This document shows, piece after piece, positions 1 through 11,018 of a stretch of 64,000 nt of DNA (its first letter is position 1; every line of letters starts with the position of its first letter). The DNA comes from Phragmites australis (taxonomy: Eukaryota; Streptophyta; Magnoliopsida; Poales; Poaceae), in assembly GCF_958298935.1 (NCBI RefSeq), contig NC_084935.1, positions 10,722,501-10,786,500 of the forward strand, given 5' to 3'. The notes below the pieces were generated by a model, which had not been told where the DNA came from, ran no database searches, and worked only from the letters and a program-made list of their open reading frames with translations. Made by a program: the position numbers and the translations under genes.

Positions 1-426
1 TCTTTGTATTTACAGAGAAAAGTTATATGGTGTGCTGAACAGCTGAAGGCAGTGTCCATTTACTTAATAGTGGCAGTGCCCTCACTCATTTTTCCGGCTA
101 GATCCGGCCCTGGCCAGCACGGGTGGAGGGGGCTGATGGCGGAGGTGGAGAGCATATGCCACAAAGGAGGAAGGTCAACGGGTGGAAGAATGGAGGGGGT
201 GTGCCGATGGTGGAGGTTGAAAGCGTGTTCGCGTACAGATCTTGTCTACAGAGTTGACCAGCTACCACAAGATATAGGCTGCAAGTTTTGCATCATTACG
301 ATCATTTTTTTTGGGGGGGGGGGGGGGTGTGAGGACGGAGGATACAGAAGGAGCTTGTTGAGCTTCTTGTTCTCTACGAAGAAGGTCAAGCATACATTGA
401 AGAAAAAAGGAAGAGCAGGTATATAC
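1..426 (-). other. Probable first intron of the NLR gene
   Basis: This stretch follows the inferred donor site at 426-425. It holds a T-run followed by about 14 G on the plus strand (around 304-327) and no further NLR motifs in any frame, so it reads as intron. No acceptor or second exon is seen before the window edge. Open frames on the plus strand are antisense to the exon and are not credible genes. Confidence 0.5.
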
Positions 427-692
427 CTTGAGAGGTCGAGCTTGAGGAAGTACAGGTCGATGGCGTCCTCAGCGTCGAAGGCAACGTCGCGGGTCTGCTT
501 GAGCCACACCCTCATGAGCTCGTCGGCGGTGTCACGCCGGCGCGGATCGGCGTGCCGCAGGAAGGCCTGCATCCACATGAGCCTGTCCCGGAGGCCGCGG
601 ATGTCGCCGTTCACCGCCACCAGCGCCTTCGCCTCGCTCAGCGCCAGCTCCTGGAGCTTCCCCACCAGCGGTCCCAAGATGGCCTCCGCCAT
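427..692 (-). CDS. NLR disease-resistance protein, first exon (Rx-type coiled-coil domain), partial gene
   Basis: The frame starts with ATG at 692 and encodes an Rx_N-type coiled-coil domain, the N-terminal signalling module of plant CC-NB-LRR immune receptors. It opens MAEAILGPLVGKLQEL and contains the conserved RGLRDRLMWMQAFLRHAD and DVAFDAEDAIDLY stretches; the last is the EDVID-like motif of CC-NLRs. After residue 88 the frame loses resemblance. A splice donor (CTCAAG then GTATAT on the minus strand) puts the exon end at 427, as in many grass NLRs that split the CC domain here. The NB-ARC and LRR parts would lie beyond the left edge. The exon is GC-rich, has no stop or frameshift, and has a TATA box about 90 bp upstream. 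I infer a real, possibly expressed gene; a promoter-bearing fragment cannot be excluded because the rest is not visible. Confidence 0.85.
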
Positions 693-1390
693 GCTGGAGC
701 TATATTAGAGTAAAAGCAGTCAAGAGAGTTGTAGTGCTGTGATGGAACTTGACCTCACGGGAGGGTGGAGTACTAAGGTGCCTTTATAGCTGTTGGCTGC
801 GCTTCCCTGTATCCTAAAGGAATCTGGCTCCTCCTACTTGAACTATTGGGATTTTTTTTTTTAAAAAAAGCCTGAAAGTCACATGAAGTTTGAATTTTCC
901 ATCTTATAATTGCTCCTAAGAAAACTTTCCACCCCAAACTATGTCATGGTATAAGAAGCCTACCCACGGATAAACTTTGGATGTGGAAATGGCAGAGTTC
1001 ATTTGACACACCAAAAGATGTAGAAATGAGAGAGGAATAACTCACACAATATATTGATTATGTAGTGAAATTGTTTACATATAGGCACAAATCTTCTATG
1101 GAGAATTTTTTGGCGCAAACACCCACCCAGTGCAAACAGTAACAGGAGGCTGTGCGATCCGCATCCAACGAGCTGACTGATCTCACCACGCCGGTTTCTC
1201 AGATAACCCCCTACGTGAATTCCCCTGTTCGCGACTAGGTCCCACGTCTTGCCCGCTGGCGTCACACCAAAATTCCCCTGTCCACGGGCGAAATTTCATG
1301 ACGTCTGCCTTGATCTCGCTACGCGACGATCGCCTCGATCTCCCCAATGCTCCGGCGAAGGCCTCAGTTAGCGCTCCAGTAAGGTGCTTG
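693..1390. other. NLR upstream region, no recognised gene
   Basis: Apart from the TATA box, this holds AT-rich intergenic DNA and a GC-rich patch (about 1140-1390). An 88-codon minus-strand frame (999-1265) covers part of the patch but resembles no family I recognise and has no supporting signals. The left end of solo LTR A lies somewhere near 1390 and is not sharply defined. Confidence 0.4.
781..788 (-). promoter_or_regulatory. TATA box of the NLR gene
   Basis: The minus strand reads GCTATAAAGGCACC here, 89 bp upstream of the NLR ATG at 692. That spacing allows a transcription start near 750 and a short leader. Seen directly; function inferred from position and consensus. Confidence 0.5.
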
Positions 1391-3821
1391 TCAAGATCGG
1401 TTTAAATAACAAACTAATCTTATCTATATACCGAGTCTATAAATCAATCATGATATATAGTAATTTTATTGATGATAATCATCACAATATTCATATCTTA
1501 ATTAAATAAATCATCTTACAAAAGTGATCTTTGAGGGTCAAGATCCAAATAACACTTTATAACATAGCTACGTATTCTCTAATCCTTCACGTTATCTCCA
1601 CAGGAACGATTGACGTAGAATGCATCATAGAACGGTCTATCCTCAGCGAACTCTTCGATACCTTCTCTAACTAAGTGTTTGATAATAGCAAGAGTGGACA
1701 TTTATCGTACTTAGCAAGTTACGAAGAAATAATGTACATATAAAGGCTTAACAATGATATGGCAAAATGACTCTTTTGCATAAAAAATATTTAAGTAAAA
1801 ATATATGAAAAGTAGTAATAATTAAGTAAAAGACAGTAAATAACCAGCCACCTTAATATTCCGACCTTGACTTAACCAACTTTCTAACACCTCAACCAAG
1901 GTACCCATCACCAAAGTTGAACACTCCTCGATCATAGTTTCCACCATCATGATAGACTAAATAAACCAAAACATCAAGTTCTAATCATACAAGGTTTTCT
2001 TTGCCACTCTTAAACGTAAGTACGGCTAATTAATTAGTTTTACACTTTGCATAGGCTGTACACTTTACCCACAAGATATTTCATCCTGCTTTGCCGAGCA
2101 TCCGTTCGCCAACGGAAAACTTTTACACACTTCCGAGGTGTGTGCTAGGAATCCACTATAAAGCCTTTACAATGCCACTCTTAACATGTGTCTACCCACT
2201 AAAGTTTTACCATTGTGAGAGTACACGCTCCACTCTGGAAGCCCCCTCTTATGCCAATGGAATACCCTAGAAGTACACCCTTCCATTTCATACAATCGGA
2301 TTGTCTACACAATGCTGAGAGTATGCAAATTAATTGGCTAGGCCTATCCCATTTCAGGCCTGTGGTTGTATTATTTACACAGAAAGATCACTCTATGAAT
2401 CGGTTCTTAGATTTGAGTAAGACTACCACATCCCAACCGTAAATCATGTATCGGACTCATTATACCACATGCCCAAATGCCTATACTATGTTGCTACAAA
2501 AATTATACCATCATCTTTTATTATTGTTACATAGGATCATTATCAAGTTTCAAAGAGAAATTATCATGATCATCATCCCAAAGCAAGGTTAAGCATCATC
2601 AACCCTTCCTTAACCCAAAACCATAACCAAGGTACAAGGATGATAAAGAAAAACTAGGGTAAAGCCTGACTCTTGGGATTCCCGATAAAATTATTATCAT
2701 GCATATTTGTAAAACAAAATATTTTAAAAACTAGGGTAAATATGTTGAAAAAACACATCTTGCCTTTACCGTACTCAGTTGGGTCTTCAAAATCTTGATC
2801 CTGAAGTCATTCTAGCTCATCTGGAACATTGGCGTCTACTCGCAAACATACACAAAAAGGCAACACATAAACACAAAGATCCAAAAAGAACCAAATATCA
2901 TACAACAAACATCATCACATAAAAGATAACACTTTTCTGGATAATTAGGCAAGAGAACGGGTCAAATTAGAACAAGTTATGATTTCCAAAACATTAAAAC
3001 ATGACAAAAAAGATTATATAAAGATGAAATTATGTTACTAGGAATTCTCTAGAATTTTTCCTGAGTCATCTATGATTTTTTAATTTTCTAGTATTTATTT
3101 GAATTATAAAATTATATAAAGCTATTAAATAGAATTAAATAAATCTATAAAAACATTATTAAAATCATTTTCCTAATTATTATTTTTTTCATAATTATTT
3201 TTTACTAGAAAATTACTTATTGCATAGTATATACTATTTATGATGTCAGCAGAACAATAAAACAATTAAAAAGAAAAGAAAATGTTGACTGGGCTGCTAA
3301 CTCAGCCGAATATGCCGACGTGGCCTTCTTCGTAAAAAAAAAAAGAGGTATCGGTCAGCAAAAACGCTAACACAACCTGCTGACTCAGTTGTTGACATGA
3401 CACAAACGGCTTCATGGAGGTGTTAACGGCTGATGTTAGGTTCATTAAATCTGGATCATTTATCCGAGATCAAACAACCAAGATCTAACCAGTGAACTGG
3501 TATGCATCCATCTAATGGCGTCAGTTTAGATCAGGTCAGATGGCTCACCTTCGTTGCCTTCATTCCTAATGCGAAGAATGGCGGTGCAGAGGAATCTTGC
3601 GGCAGTGTGATGCCGGGGAACGACTGGAAGCTCATTGCCATGCTCCAAACACTCCAACGAGCGGCAAAATAGGGTCACGTGCTCCCGATGAACATGTCTG
3701 GGACGTCGGCGATGCGCTGGTGAAGCTTCGGTTCTCGCTGGAGATGGGGCTAGGGTCACGCTATTTGCTCGGTGAGCTGGGAAAAAGCTGTGCAATGGTA
3801 TGGGGAGTCTAGGGGGTTGAA

Positions 3822-3829
3822 TATTTATA
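3822..3829 (-). promoter_or_regulatory. TATA box inside solo LTR A
   Basis: The minus strand reads GTATAAATATTCAACCCCC. It lies in the middle of the LTR, where the U3/R boundary of a long gypsy LTR is expected, and parallels the TATA box of copy B. Inferred to be the retrotransposon promoter. Confidence 0.45.
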
Positions 3830-4512
3830 CACGTGTGAGCTTGCTATCTCATAATTGAATTAGATTTGAAAAGCAGCAGTGGCGGTGGTCCGATCTCGAT
3901 CTCCTTATTCAAACGGGCTCGGCTATAGATAGCACGGGCTAAAGCTCATGTGAGATCTCTAGATTCTTTCCCCTCTTGATCCATGGCTTATCTATAGCTC
4001 AATTGTGTGAATTTGATTGAAGTGACGTGCGACCGACAGATTTGCTTGTGAGGTATTCCCATGAATGGCTTGGGCTATGGCAAAACCGGCATGAGCTTGA
4101 GCTTCTAGAGGGTCGCACAGACTCGTTTTGGCGGTCACAGCCTGGTCTCCTACTCGGGCTCGATGATCTCCACGTGCGGCGGCTGACTGCTCCTTTTGCC
4201 GAATTGGAACAGAGAGGAATGGGAAGAGAGAGGCTGGTGTGTGGATCCGGGCGGTCAAAGAGGGAAGAGAGGAGGATGGTGGGAAGAAGATGGGCCGGGC
4301 CGATCAGCTGGAAAGAGAGAGAGGTTGGAGGTGGACTGCCTGGGTTTTGGCCCGATTAACCTTTTCTATTTTCCAATTCTTTTTCTTTTTCTATTTCCAA
4401 TCTATTTCTTGTATACTCTTGTATATACATGTGTATATATATACTTATATAATATATACACTATACATATAACTATATTAGCTCACATAATCAATCAAAA
4501 ATTCAAGCAATC

Positions 4513-4515
<3 letters not shown>

Positions 4516-4548
<33 letters not shown>
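4516..4548. repeat. (TA)n microsatellite
   Basis: About 16 uninterrupted TA dinucleotides within the AT-rich start of solo LTR A. Confidence 0.95.
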
Positions 4549-4550
<2 letters not shown>

Positions 4551-4607
4551 TTTTATACGGAAATAGACCTTAATGTATATACATGCTTATACCTATAACA
4601 CATATAC

Positions 4608-4630
4608 TCACACACACACACACACACACA
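4608..4630. repeat. (CA)n microsatellite
   Basis: About 11 CA dinucleotides in the same AT-rich part of solo LTR A, 60 bp from the TA tract. Confidence 0.95.
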
Positions 4631-4736
4631 TGTGCACACGTACATACACTTAGGGTTTTATCTGGTTTTGCAAAACTTCTTATATTCTTTTGTAATTTTT
4701 TTTATTTTCTTTGGTTTTAGGAATTGGTCTGTTACA

Positions 4737-5432
4737 GTGAGAACCTGCATGATGATATGCAGAAGCGCTCCCTACCTGCAGCGAATGGCAAATGCGCAAT
4801 GTCTATGGGCAAGGAATTCAAAATTGTAAACAATAATTAAGTAGTGTGATGTAAGCATCCAACAAGACCTCAATCTAAGTTTTTGCATCCAACAAGACCT
4901 CATCAACCAGACTTGTCAATCTGGAACTACTTACATTGTAACCATCCAAATTCTGAAGTGCAAAGAAGAAGAAAAAAATCTAAATGTTTGCTTCTGGCCA
5001 AGGTTCATGTAAGCCTGCAGCTCGCCCAGATCATAATCACAGGGGTCGGAGTTGATGGCACGATCTACAACTTCAGATCGAACGACCCAGATCATGGGGC
5101 CGGATCGTCGTTGGGATGCCCCACTGCCGCGCTGTCATGCGGAACCACACCCATGGCACGACGATGTGGATCCAGCCTCCATGGCATGGCAGTGCTGCAG
5201 ATCTGGCGAGAAGGGGGTCATCGGCACAGCACATCTGGCAAGAAGGTCGCGGTGGTTGTGTGGATCCGGCGAAGTTGAGGACAGGGGCCTCCAGCTGCCA
5301 CTTCCATCCTCTAGCGCCGCCTCACCCACACTCCGTGCGAGAGTGGTCCGCGTCGTCACCACCCAATTGGTTTGCTGTCACGCAGAGCTGCCCAACAACT
5401 GCGACTACTTGGGCCCATCCACCCCCTTCTTC

Positions 5433-5487
<55 letters not shown>

Positions 5488-5630
5488 TGCTGTGGGACTG
5501 TGTGTGTGCCACTTGAGAGGTAGGGGATAAGGTTGGTTTAGGTGGGGAGAGTGAGGATAAGGTGGGGGGAGGGGGAGGGACATAGAGAAAATAAGTTATT
5601 GACCCGAGTCATCGACCCGGATTATTTAGG
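4737..5630. other. Intergenic DNA, no recognised gene
   Basis: GC-rich from about 5040 to 5430. Several overlapping open frames on both strands share no recognisable motif, and three of them run through the GA microsatellite, which keeps any frame open. I see no convincing gene. Confidence 0.4.
5435..5485. repeat. (GA)n microsatellite
   Basis: About 25 GA dinucleotides. It creates artificial Arg-Glu and Leu-Ser repeat frames on the two strands, which should not be annotated as proteins. Confidence 0.97.
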
Positions 5631-5631
5631 G

Positions 5632-6060
5632 TCACGTTCCATGTTCCAAACTAGCGTCCCAAAGAGGTGTCATCCCGCGTCTCTCGATCCCGTTCCTCGA
5701 CCCGATCGTCCTCGAGTTCTGGTGACTATGATCCGGATTTAGATCCATGACCTCCCCGTTTTGTCGGTGCTGGTGTGCTATCGTGTCCTGCTCCTCCACC
5801 TTCACCTTTTCCCAGTTGTTCTTCTTGTTGTACAGCCAGCATAGAACCCACTCGTCCAACGCAACCACGCAAGAAATGAAATGTTAGTATCATTACAAAT
5901 TGCACGACGCATGAACTGGACCATCAAATATGATCTGTCATGCACCTTCTGGGATCTTGTCAGTCTTGATGCCCCCTTGGCATCTTGCCAGAGTAGAACA
6001 CCAGCGCCTTCTTGATGCCTGTTATCCTACTGCTGCCCTTCGACGCGATAGGCTGTAGCT
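5632..6060 (-). pseudogene. NAC-domain transcription factor fragment (broken)
   Basis: NAC proteins are plant transcription factors that bind DNA through a conserved N-terminal domain with subdomains A-E. Two pieces of subdomains D/E are visible. Minus 6052-5960 reads QPIASKGSSRITGIKKALVF then YSGKMPRG, matching the canonical block around GIKKALVFY.GKAPRG; a frameshift follows and the frame ends in TGA. Minus 5862-5745 reads LDEWVLCWLYNKKNNWEKV, matching the subdomain E end of the domain, with an unstructured tail after it. The roughly 90 bp between them looks like a decayed exon-intron junction (no intact AG acceptor). Subdomains A-C and a start codon are absent. I infer a dead, truncated NAC copy, perhaps carried here by a transposon or left by gene loss. 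Confidence 0.72.
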
Positions 6061-7588
6061 GAGCACTAAGCTTGCCAAAGAGCATGTTGCCTTCTTGTGG
6101 CTTCCGCGGCGGTGGAGGGGGCTGACGGGGGGAGCCACGCTACAGGGGAGGAGGAGACCGACAGGGGAGCTCAAAACCTAGCGAGATGGGGATTGAGGGT
6201 GAAACTTTGGTCACTGATCACTGTGATTGAGAGATTTTGGTGTGGTGCGGGTGGGCAAGATGAGGGAATAACTCACGAGAAATGTAATTCACATAGGGGG
6301 TTTTCTATCAAACCGATGCGGTGGGATGGTGTGGTCACACACTACCATTGGATGCAGATCGGATGGCCTCCGGTCACTGTTTGGAAGGTTGCAACTAGCA
6401 TAGCCAAGGAAGCGACTACGACGGCGACATAACTATGATGGAACTCTTTGACAGCAACAACCCATCACAAAGAAGCACACTCACAGGGGAGTATGATGCA
6501 ATCACAAAGCATATGGTGTTATTCCGAGATTATTCCCTTAATTGAGGTACTTTGCCGGGCCAAAGTGGGAGTACTGATGAATAATTGCTCTTGTTTGTTA
6601 TATGTCTGGAGGACCAAGATATTAAGGATGCATCACCCATGTAACTAGCATATTTATTCACTTCTATTTTTCTTTATTATTATTATTTTGTAGATGAATT
6701 CCCGACTATGTGCACCATTATCTACATGGCACTGTCGTATTCTCCACCCTATTTTTAATCATTGTCACACAACCAACGCAACCAAGCAATCATTTATTTT
6801 TTACAATTTATTATAATTGTCTTTTATTGTCTATAATATCAAGCACAATAGTTTTATGGTTTTCTACATAATCTCTTCTCCCTGTATTACGATATTACAT
6901 GCAGGATAGAAACAACATACATGGTTAAGTAGACACTTCACACTTCTCTTTGGGATTGATTTAAACCTAGGTCACTCAAGGGAAGAGGGGTGTGGTTCCT
7001 CGTAGTGTCATTGGAGAAACTGAGTCAGCAATATCTACACGAAAAGATCCATATGGAAGTCATAGGCATCTTCCAGAAGACTCACAAACCGACCTCGGGA
7101 AGAGTTAGCACCGAAGGCAACAAACGGGAGATGTTGCCTATCGGCAAGTTCCTTGCGTCGATCGGCAACACATGTCCCTCCACCATCTTTTGGGAGGGGC
7201 AACCCCTCGATCCCCAGACCCATAAATAGAGGATTTCTAATGCCCTGAACCATACGTTATACAATTCGTGGAGGAGCAAGACTAGTCCTTGACTTTACAG
7301 CCACAAGAAGGTGAAGTCCTGCTTCATTGTTCCACCGAGTCTTCTAGTTATGTAGGTTAACTTAATCTAGTCTAGCCGGGTAGTCTACCTATGAGGTTGA
7401 TTACACTGGAGTTTTGGAGCCAAGTACTTGACTACTGTCAAGGTATGTAAACGATGGTGATGTGTCAAATTATCTTTAATTGAATTTTTGTTCATCCATC
7501 GATCTGATCTATTTGCGACCTGATTCCTCTAAACTTACCGCAACTTATCATAGTAATGCCTAAAACCTAACCTAGAACCAGGACTCAG
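6061..7588. other. Intergenic DNA with possible LTR-like relic
   Basis: A GC-rich part (6090-6440) includes an unrecognised 111-codon plus-strand frame. An AT-rich part follows (6650-6900). From about 6950 to 7450 the sequence has the look of an LTR fragment, with CCCATAAATAGAGG near 7210 as a TATA-like element on the plus strand. No ends, primer-binding site or coding remains were found, so the class is unknown. Confidence 0.3.
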
Positions 7589-8899
7589 CACTACTATAGA
7601 AATGATTTAGTGGGATGCCCTAGTACAGACCGTTCTATGTAGCCGTATGTGGAAAGATTACCATATATGGCTCTAAACTAGAACCGTCTAAAGAAATTAC
7701 GAGGAGCAGCCACAAGTTATTGGGATGCTTTAGTACAGACATTTCCTATTTGGAATTGTATGTACCAAAACCAATAGTACAGATTGTTCCAAACTGGAAC
7801 TGTGTGTACTATTAGTACAAACCATTCATATTTGGAGCTGCCTGTACTAATACCAATAGTACAGACGGTTCCAGTGATGAGTCATCTGTATTAATAGTAT
7901 AGATGGCTCTAGTTTGCTATTGGCTATATCATCCCCTTCCTCTTGCTTGAGCTTGTCTAAAACAGAACATATGAGCTCCTCTTTGTACCTTGTGCAGCTA
8001 TTTGAGGAAGTGGCCAATGATTTTGACCAAAATATTACTAGATTTCGGTAGAAACATGATGATTCATTGGTATTTGTTACTCCAAGTTGAGCATTTTGTT
8101 CTAATTTGGTTTAGATGATCTAGATTTGGTTTGGAGAAGTAGCTAGATCTAGATCTAGTTTTTTTTTCATGATGATATAGAATTGTTCTAGGTATTAGAT
8201 GATATAGATGATCTAGATTTGTGTTTGAATTTGGTCATGAGAGATCAACTATATGTAGAACAATTAAATGCTACATAGTATTTTATGATAAGTTTTTATT
8301 TAATGCTACCCCTTATTAGGTACACATGTATATAATGTGTAATGATAATCATTAATTATTTTTGAATTAATTTCTCATGTATATGGTAATGTATAGATGT
8401 ATATAATGTAATGATAATCATTCTTTATTTTTGAATTAATTCTCATTTCTATGGTTAATGCATGGTTGCATGGTAGCTCCATTTTTTCGATGAAAAGCTA
8501 GCTAGATTGCTCTCTTTTCTGGTTAATTTAACATTAATTTACTCCATACATTGTTAGATGGATCATGGCTAGATGCACAGTTCTCGTATGAACCAAGGGT
8601 ATGTTGATAGTGTGATGACTTTTTTGACAGCTTTCAAAGAGGATCATTTGAAGAAGGGTTTTGAATTTATATATTGTCCTTGTTGTGATTGTAGAAATGA
8701 AAAATCCTTTCTCAGACTGAACACAACCCTACAGATCCAAGCACACTTAATTATTATGTGTTTTAAACCAGATTACACGTGTTGGACCAAACATGGTGAA
8801 GAGCATAATGTATTACATGAAGATGTTGGTATCGTCGAAGAATCCGAAGTTGATGAAATAAGAGAAGATGATAAGAAATTTGGTGCATATGATGATTGT
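7589..8899 (+). mobile_element. CACTA (En/Spm) transposon, 5' end fragment
   Basis: The segment begins CACTACTATAGAAATGA at 7589, the signature terminal inverted repeat of grass CACTA elements. It is followed to about 7910 by subterminal repeats built on TAGTACAGAC and GGTTCCA-like words in both orientations. A transposase-associated domain frame starts at 8558. The element stops abruptly near 8899, where retroelement gag sequence begins, so the catalytic transposase and 3' end are missing. The three bases before the terminus are CAG; no matching 3' duplication is available. Confidence 0.75.
8558..8899 (+). pseudogene. CACTA transposase N-terminal (transposase-associated) domain, truncated
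   Basis: From ATG at 8558 the frame reads MDHG, a TAG stop where Trp is usual in the family, then MHSSRMNQGYVDSV. The domain includes the Cys-rich word FIYCPCCDCRNEKSF and the hallmark KPDYTCWTKHGEE of PF13963-type transposase-associated domains. An acidic linker follows and the homology ends near 8895. The Tnp2 catalytic region is absent. The open frame continues past the junction into Tekay gag in the wrong frame, so the 165-codon ORF at 8573-9070 is a chimera and not a natural protein. Confidence 0.78.
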
Positions 8900-9625
8900 G
8901 CCACCGGGTGTCTTGGGTGGAGTTCCGCCAGGCATAAAACACGATTCTCATATTCCCAAGGGGATAATGGAAATCAAGAAGCGGGAGTTCCTGGATCTTC
9001 AACAACGAGCCAAATCTGTTATGGAGTACGTGTAGGTGTTCAACCACCTTGCCTAATATGCGCCGGATGAGGTCAATACCGACGAGCAGAAGCAATACCA
9101 CTTTGTAAACAGCCTCACTTCGAAGATGCAAGACCGGCTATCCGCACATGAGTTCACCGACTTTAACAAGTTGGTGAGCACCTCTCTCATGGTGGAGTTC
9201 AAGCTGAAGAACCACCAGGAAGAGAAGAAGCAAAAGAGGGTCCTGTTGCCTTCCATGGGTGAGGGTTCTCAACGCACCCGCACGGAGAGTCCGCCTCCAC
9301 CATCTCACACGTTGGCCTCGAGTGCTCCACAACCGATGTGGATAGTGCAGTGCCCATTTTTCTCAGCTCCACAAGGGAAGCCTCCAAGACCCATTGCATC
9401 TCAGGGCAATGTGACAGGTGGTCCCGGTGGCCCGTGCTACAGCTATTGGTGTGTTGGCCACTATACTCGAGATTGCCCCTACCCGAAGGCGGGAGCCATG
9501 GTGACCACTCCAAGGCCACCACCCGCTCAATCTACTCTGCAAGCCTCCCAGGCTACGCATGTCCCCAAGTGTGGCCGAGTGCACCACGTCACCAATGAAG
9601 GAGTTCAGGAGGACGATATCGTGCT
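8900..9625 (+). pseudogene. Tekay-like gag remnant
   Basis: Gag forms the virus-like particle that packages the element's RNA. The visible part reads IPKGIMEIKKREFLDLQQRA, then stops (TAG near 9034 and another soon after), then YAPDEVNTDEQKQ, matching the middle of Tekay gag. A low-complexity Pro/Ser region precedes a zinc knuckle, CYSYWCVGHYTRDC, in which the second knuckle Cys is displaced (normally CX2CX4HX4C), so RNA binding would probably fail. The N-terminal part is missing at the CACTA junction. Confidence 0.75.
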
Positions 9626-11018
9626 CGTCGGTACGCTACTTGTGAATTCTCATCCCGCAGTTGTTCTTTTCGATTCTAGTGCATCCATTCATTCATCAAG
9701 GAGGGTTATGCTTTGATACACAATATAGTTATCGAGACCCTACCTTCTGCCTACCATATCGATACACCCGGGACTAAGTTAATAACCAATTGGGTTCTTC
9801 CTAAGGCCAAGATTCTCATTGAGGGAGTTCAGTTTTCTGCAAATTTGATCTTGCTGGACACTAGATGAATGGACGTAATTTTAGGAATGAATTGGTTAGC
9901 CCAATATAGTGCTCGACTTGATTGTGCCAAGAGAGTCGTTTCTCTTAAAAGCCCAAGGGGTGAACATGTTTCTCTTCACCTTGGAGAGGGAGGTCTCCAC
10001 CTCTATGCTCTAAAGGCTGTCATAGCCACAGATCTCCTGAATATTCCTATGGTTTGTGAATTTCTTGATGTCTTCCTAGAAGAACTACCAGAAATGCCAC
10101 CCGACAAAGCAGTAGAATTCTATATGGATCTTGTGCCTGGAACAGCCCCAATTTTGAAGAAGTCATATAAGATGCTACCGAACGAGTTAGCGGAATTGAA
10201 GAAGCAAATTCAAGAGTTGCTTGCTAAGGGCTTCATTCGTCCGAGCTCCTCACCCTGGAGATGCCCAACGCTCTTTGTCAAGAAGAAGGATGGCACTCTG
10301 CCGATGTGTTGATTACCATCCTTTGAATGAGGTCACTATCAAGAATAAGTATCCACTTCCTAGGATCAATATTTTATTCGATTAATTGACTGGTGCTCGA
10401 GTTTTCTCGAAGATTGACTTGAGGTTGTGCTACCATCAAATAAAGGTCCAACTGGAGGATATTCCGAAGACGACTTTCTTCACCCGCTACGTGCTTTATG
10501 AGTTCACCGTCATATCTTTCAGCCTGACCAACACACTAGCATTCTTCATATATTTGATGAACACCGTGTTCATGGAGGAACTCGATAAGTTTGTCGTGGT
10601 TTTCATCGATGGTATTCTTATATACTCCAAGACTGAGGAAGAGCATTCTGAGCACCTCCGTGTTGTTCTTGGCTGCCTTCGAGATCACCAACTCTATGCT
10701 AAGTTCAGTAAATGTGAGTTCTGGCTCAAAGAAGTTTCTTTTCTGGGTCATATCTTATCAGAGAACGGTGTCACTGTCAACCCAAGCAAGGTACAAGATG
10801 TGCTCAATTGGGTGCAGCCCAAGAATGTCACCGACATCCAGAGTTTTCTTGAACTCACAGGTTATTACTGCCGGTTCATTGAGAACTTCTCCAAAATTGC
10901 CAAGCCAATGACTGAACTATTGAAGCAAGGAAGCGTGTTCGAGTGGTCGCGTGAATGTGAGTCAGCTTTCCAAACCTTGAAAAACTGCTCACGACCACTC
11001 CCATCCTCGCTCAACTAG
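9626..11018 (+). pseudogene. Tekay-like protease and reverse transcriptase, inactivated
   Basis: The protease active site appears as LFDSSAS (family consensus D-S/T-G-A-S; the Gly is Ser here). After a TGA near 9866 the frame resumes at MDVILGMNWLAQYSARLDC. The RT follows: LVPGTAPILKKSYKM, the palm start [12 protein letters not shown] with a TGA replacing the next Arg position at 10,310, then a TAA near 10,384 and [16 protein letters not shown]. The catalytic box is [12 protein letters not shown]: the second Asp of the Y/F-x-D-D box is Gly, which should abolish polymerisation. The thumb reads [22 protein letters not shown] sequence and ends with a frameshift near 11,000. Confidence 0.85.

Larger units (their letters stand above)
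1390..4736 (-). mobile_element. Solo LTR (copy A) of a large Ty3/gypsy-type element
   Basis: Read on the minus strand, an LTR begins TGTAACAGACCAATTCC at 4736 and runs to about 1390. It carries an AT-rich start with microsatellites, a GC-richer U3-like part, a TATA box near 3.82 kb, and a long AT-rich tail. The part from about 1.54 to 2.85 kb is clearly homologous to 22.86-24.23 kb (copy B): shared blocks include GGCTCTTTTGCATAAAAC-like, ACTAGGGTAAAGCCT and ACTCAGTTGGGTCTTCAAA segments in the same order. No primer-binding site or polypurine tract adjoins either side, and no gag-pol is attached, so I call it a solo LTR. The left boundary is uncertain and no clean target duplication was found (right flank GTGAG). 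Lineage is inferred from LTR length and style only. Confidence 0.6.

Noticed and set aside
999..1265. 88-codon minus-strand frame
   Set aside because: No recognisable family, no clear start context, and it runs into AT-rich sequence; left as unassigned.
5052..5583. Overlapping open frames through the GA microsatellite
   Set aside because: The dinucleotide repeat keeps all frames open; no motif is recognisable on either side.
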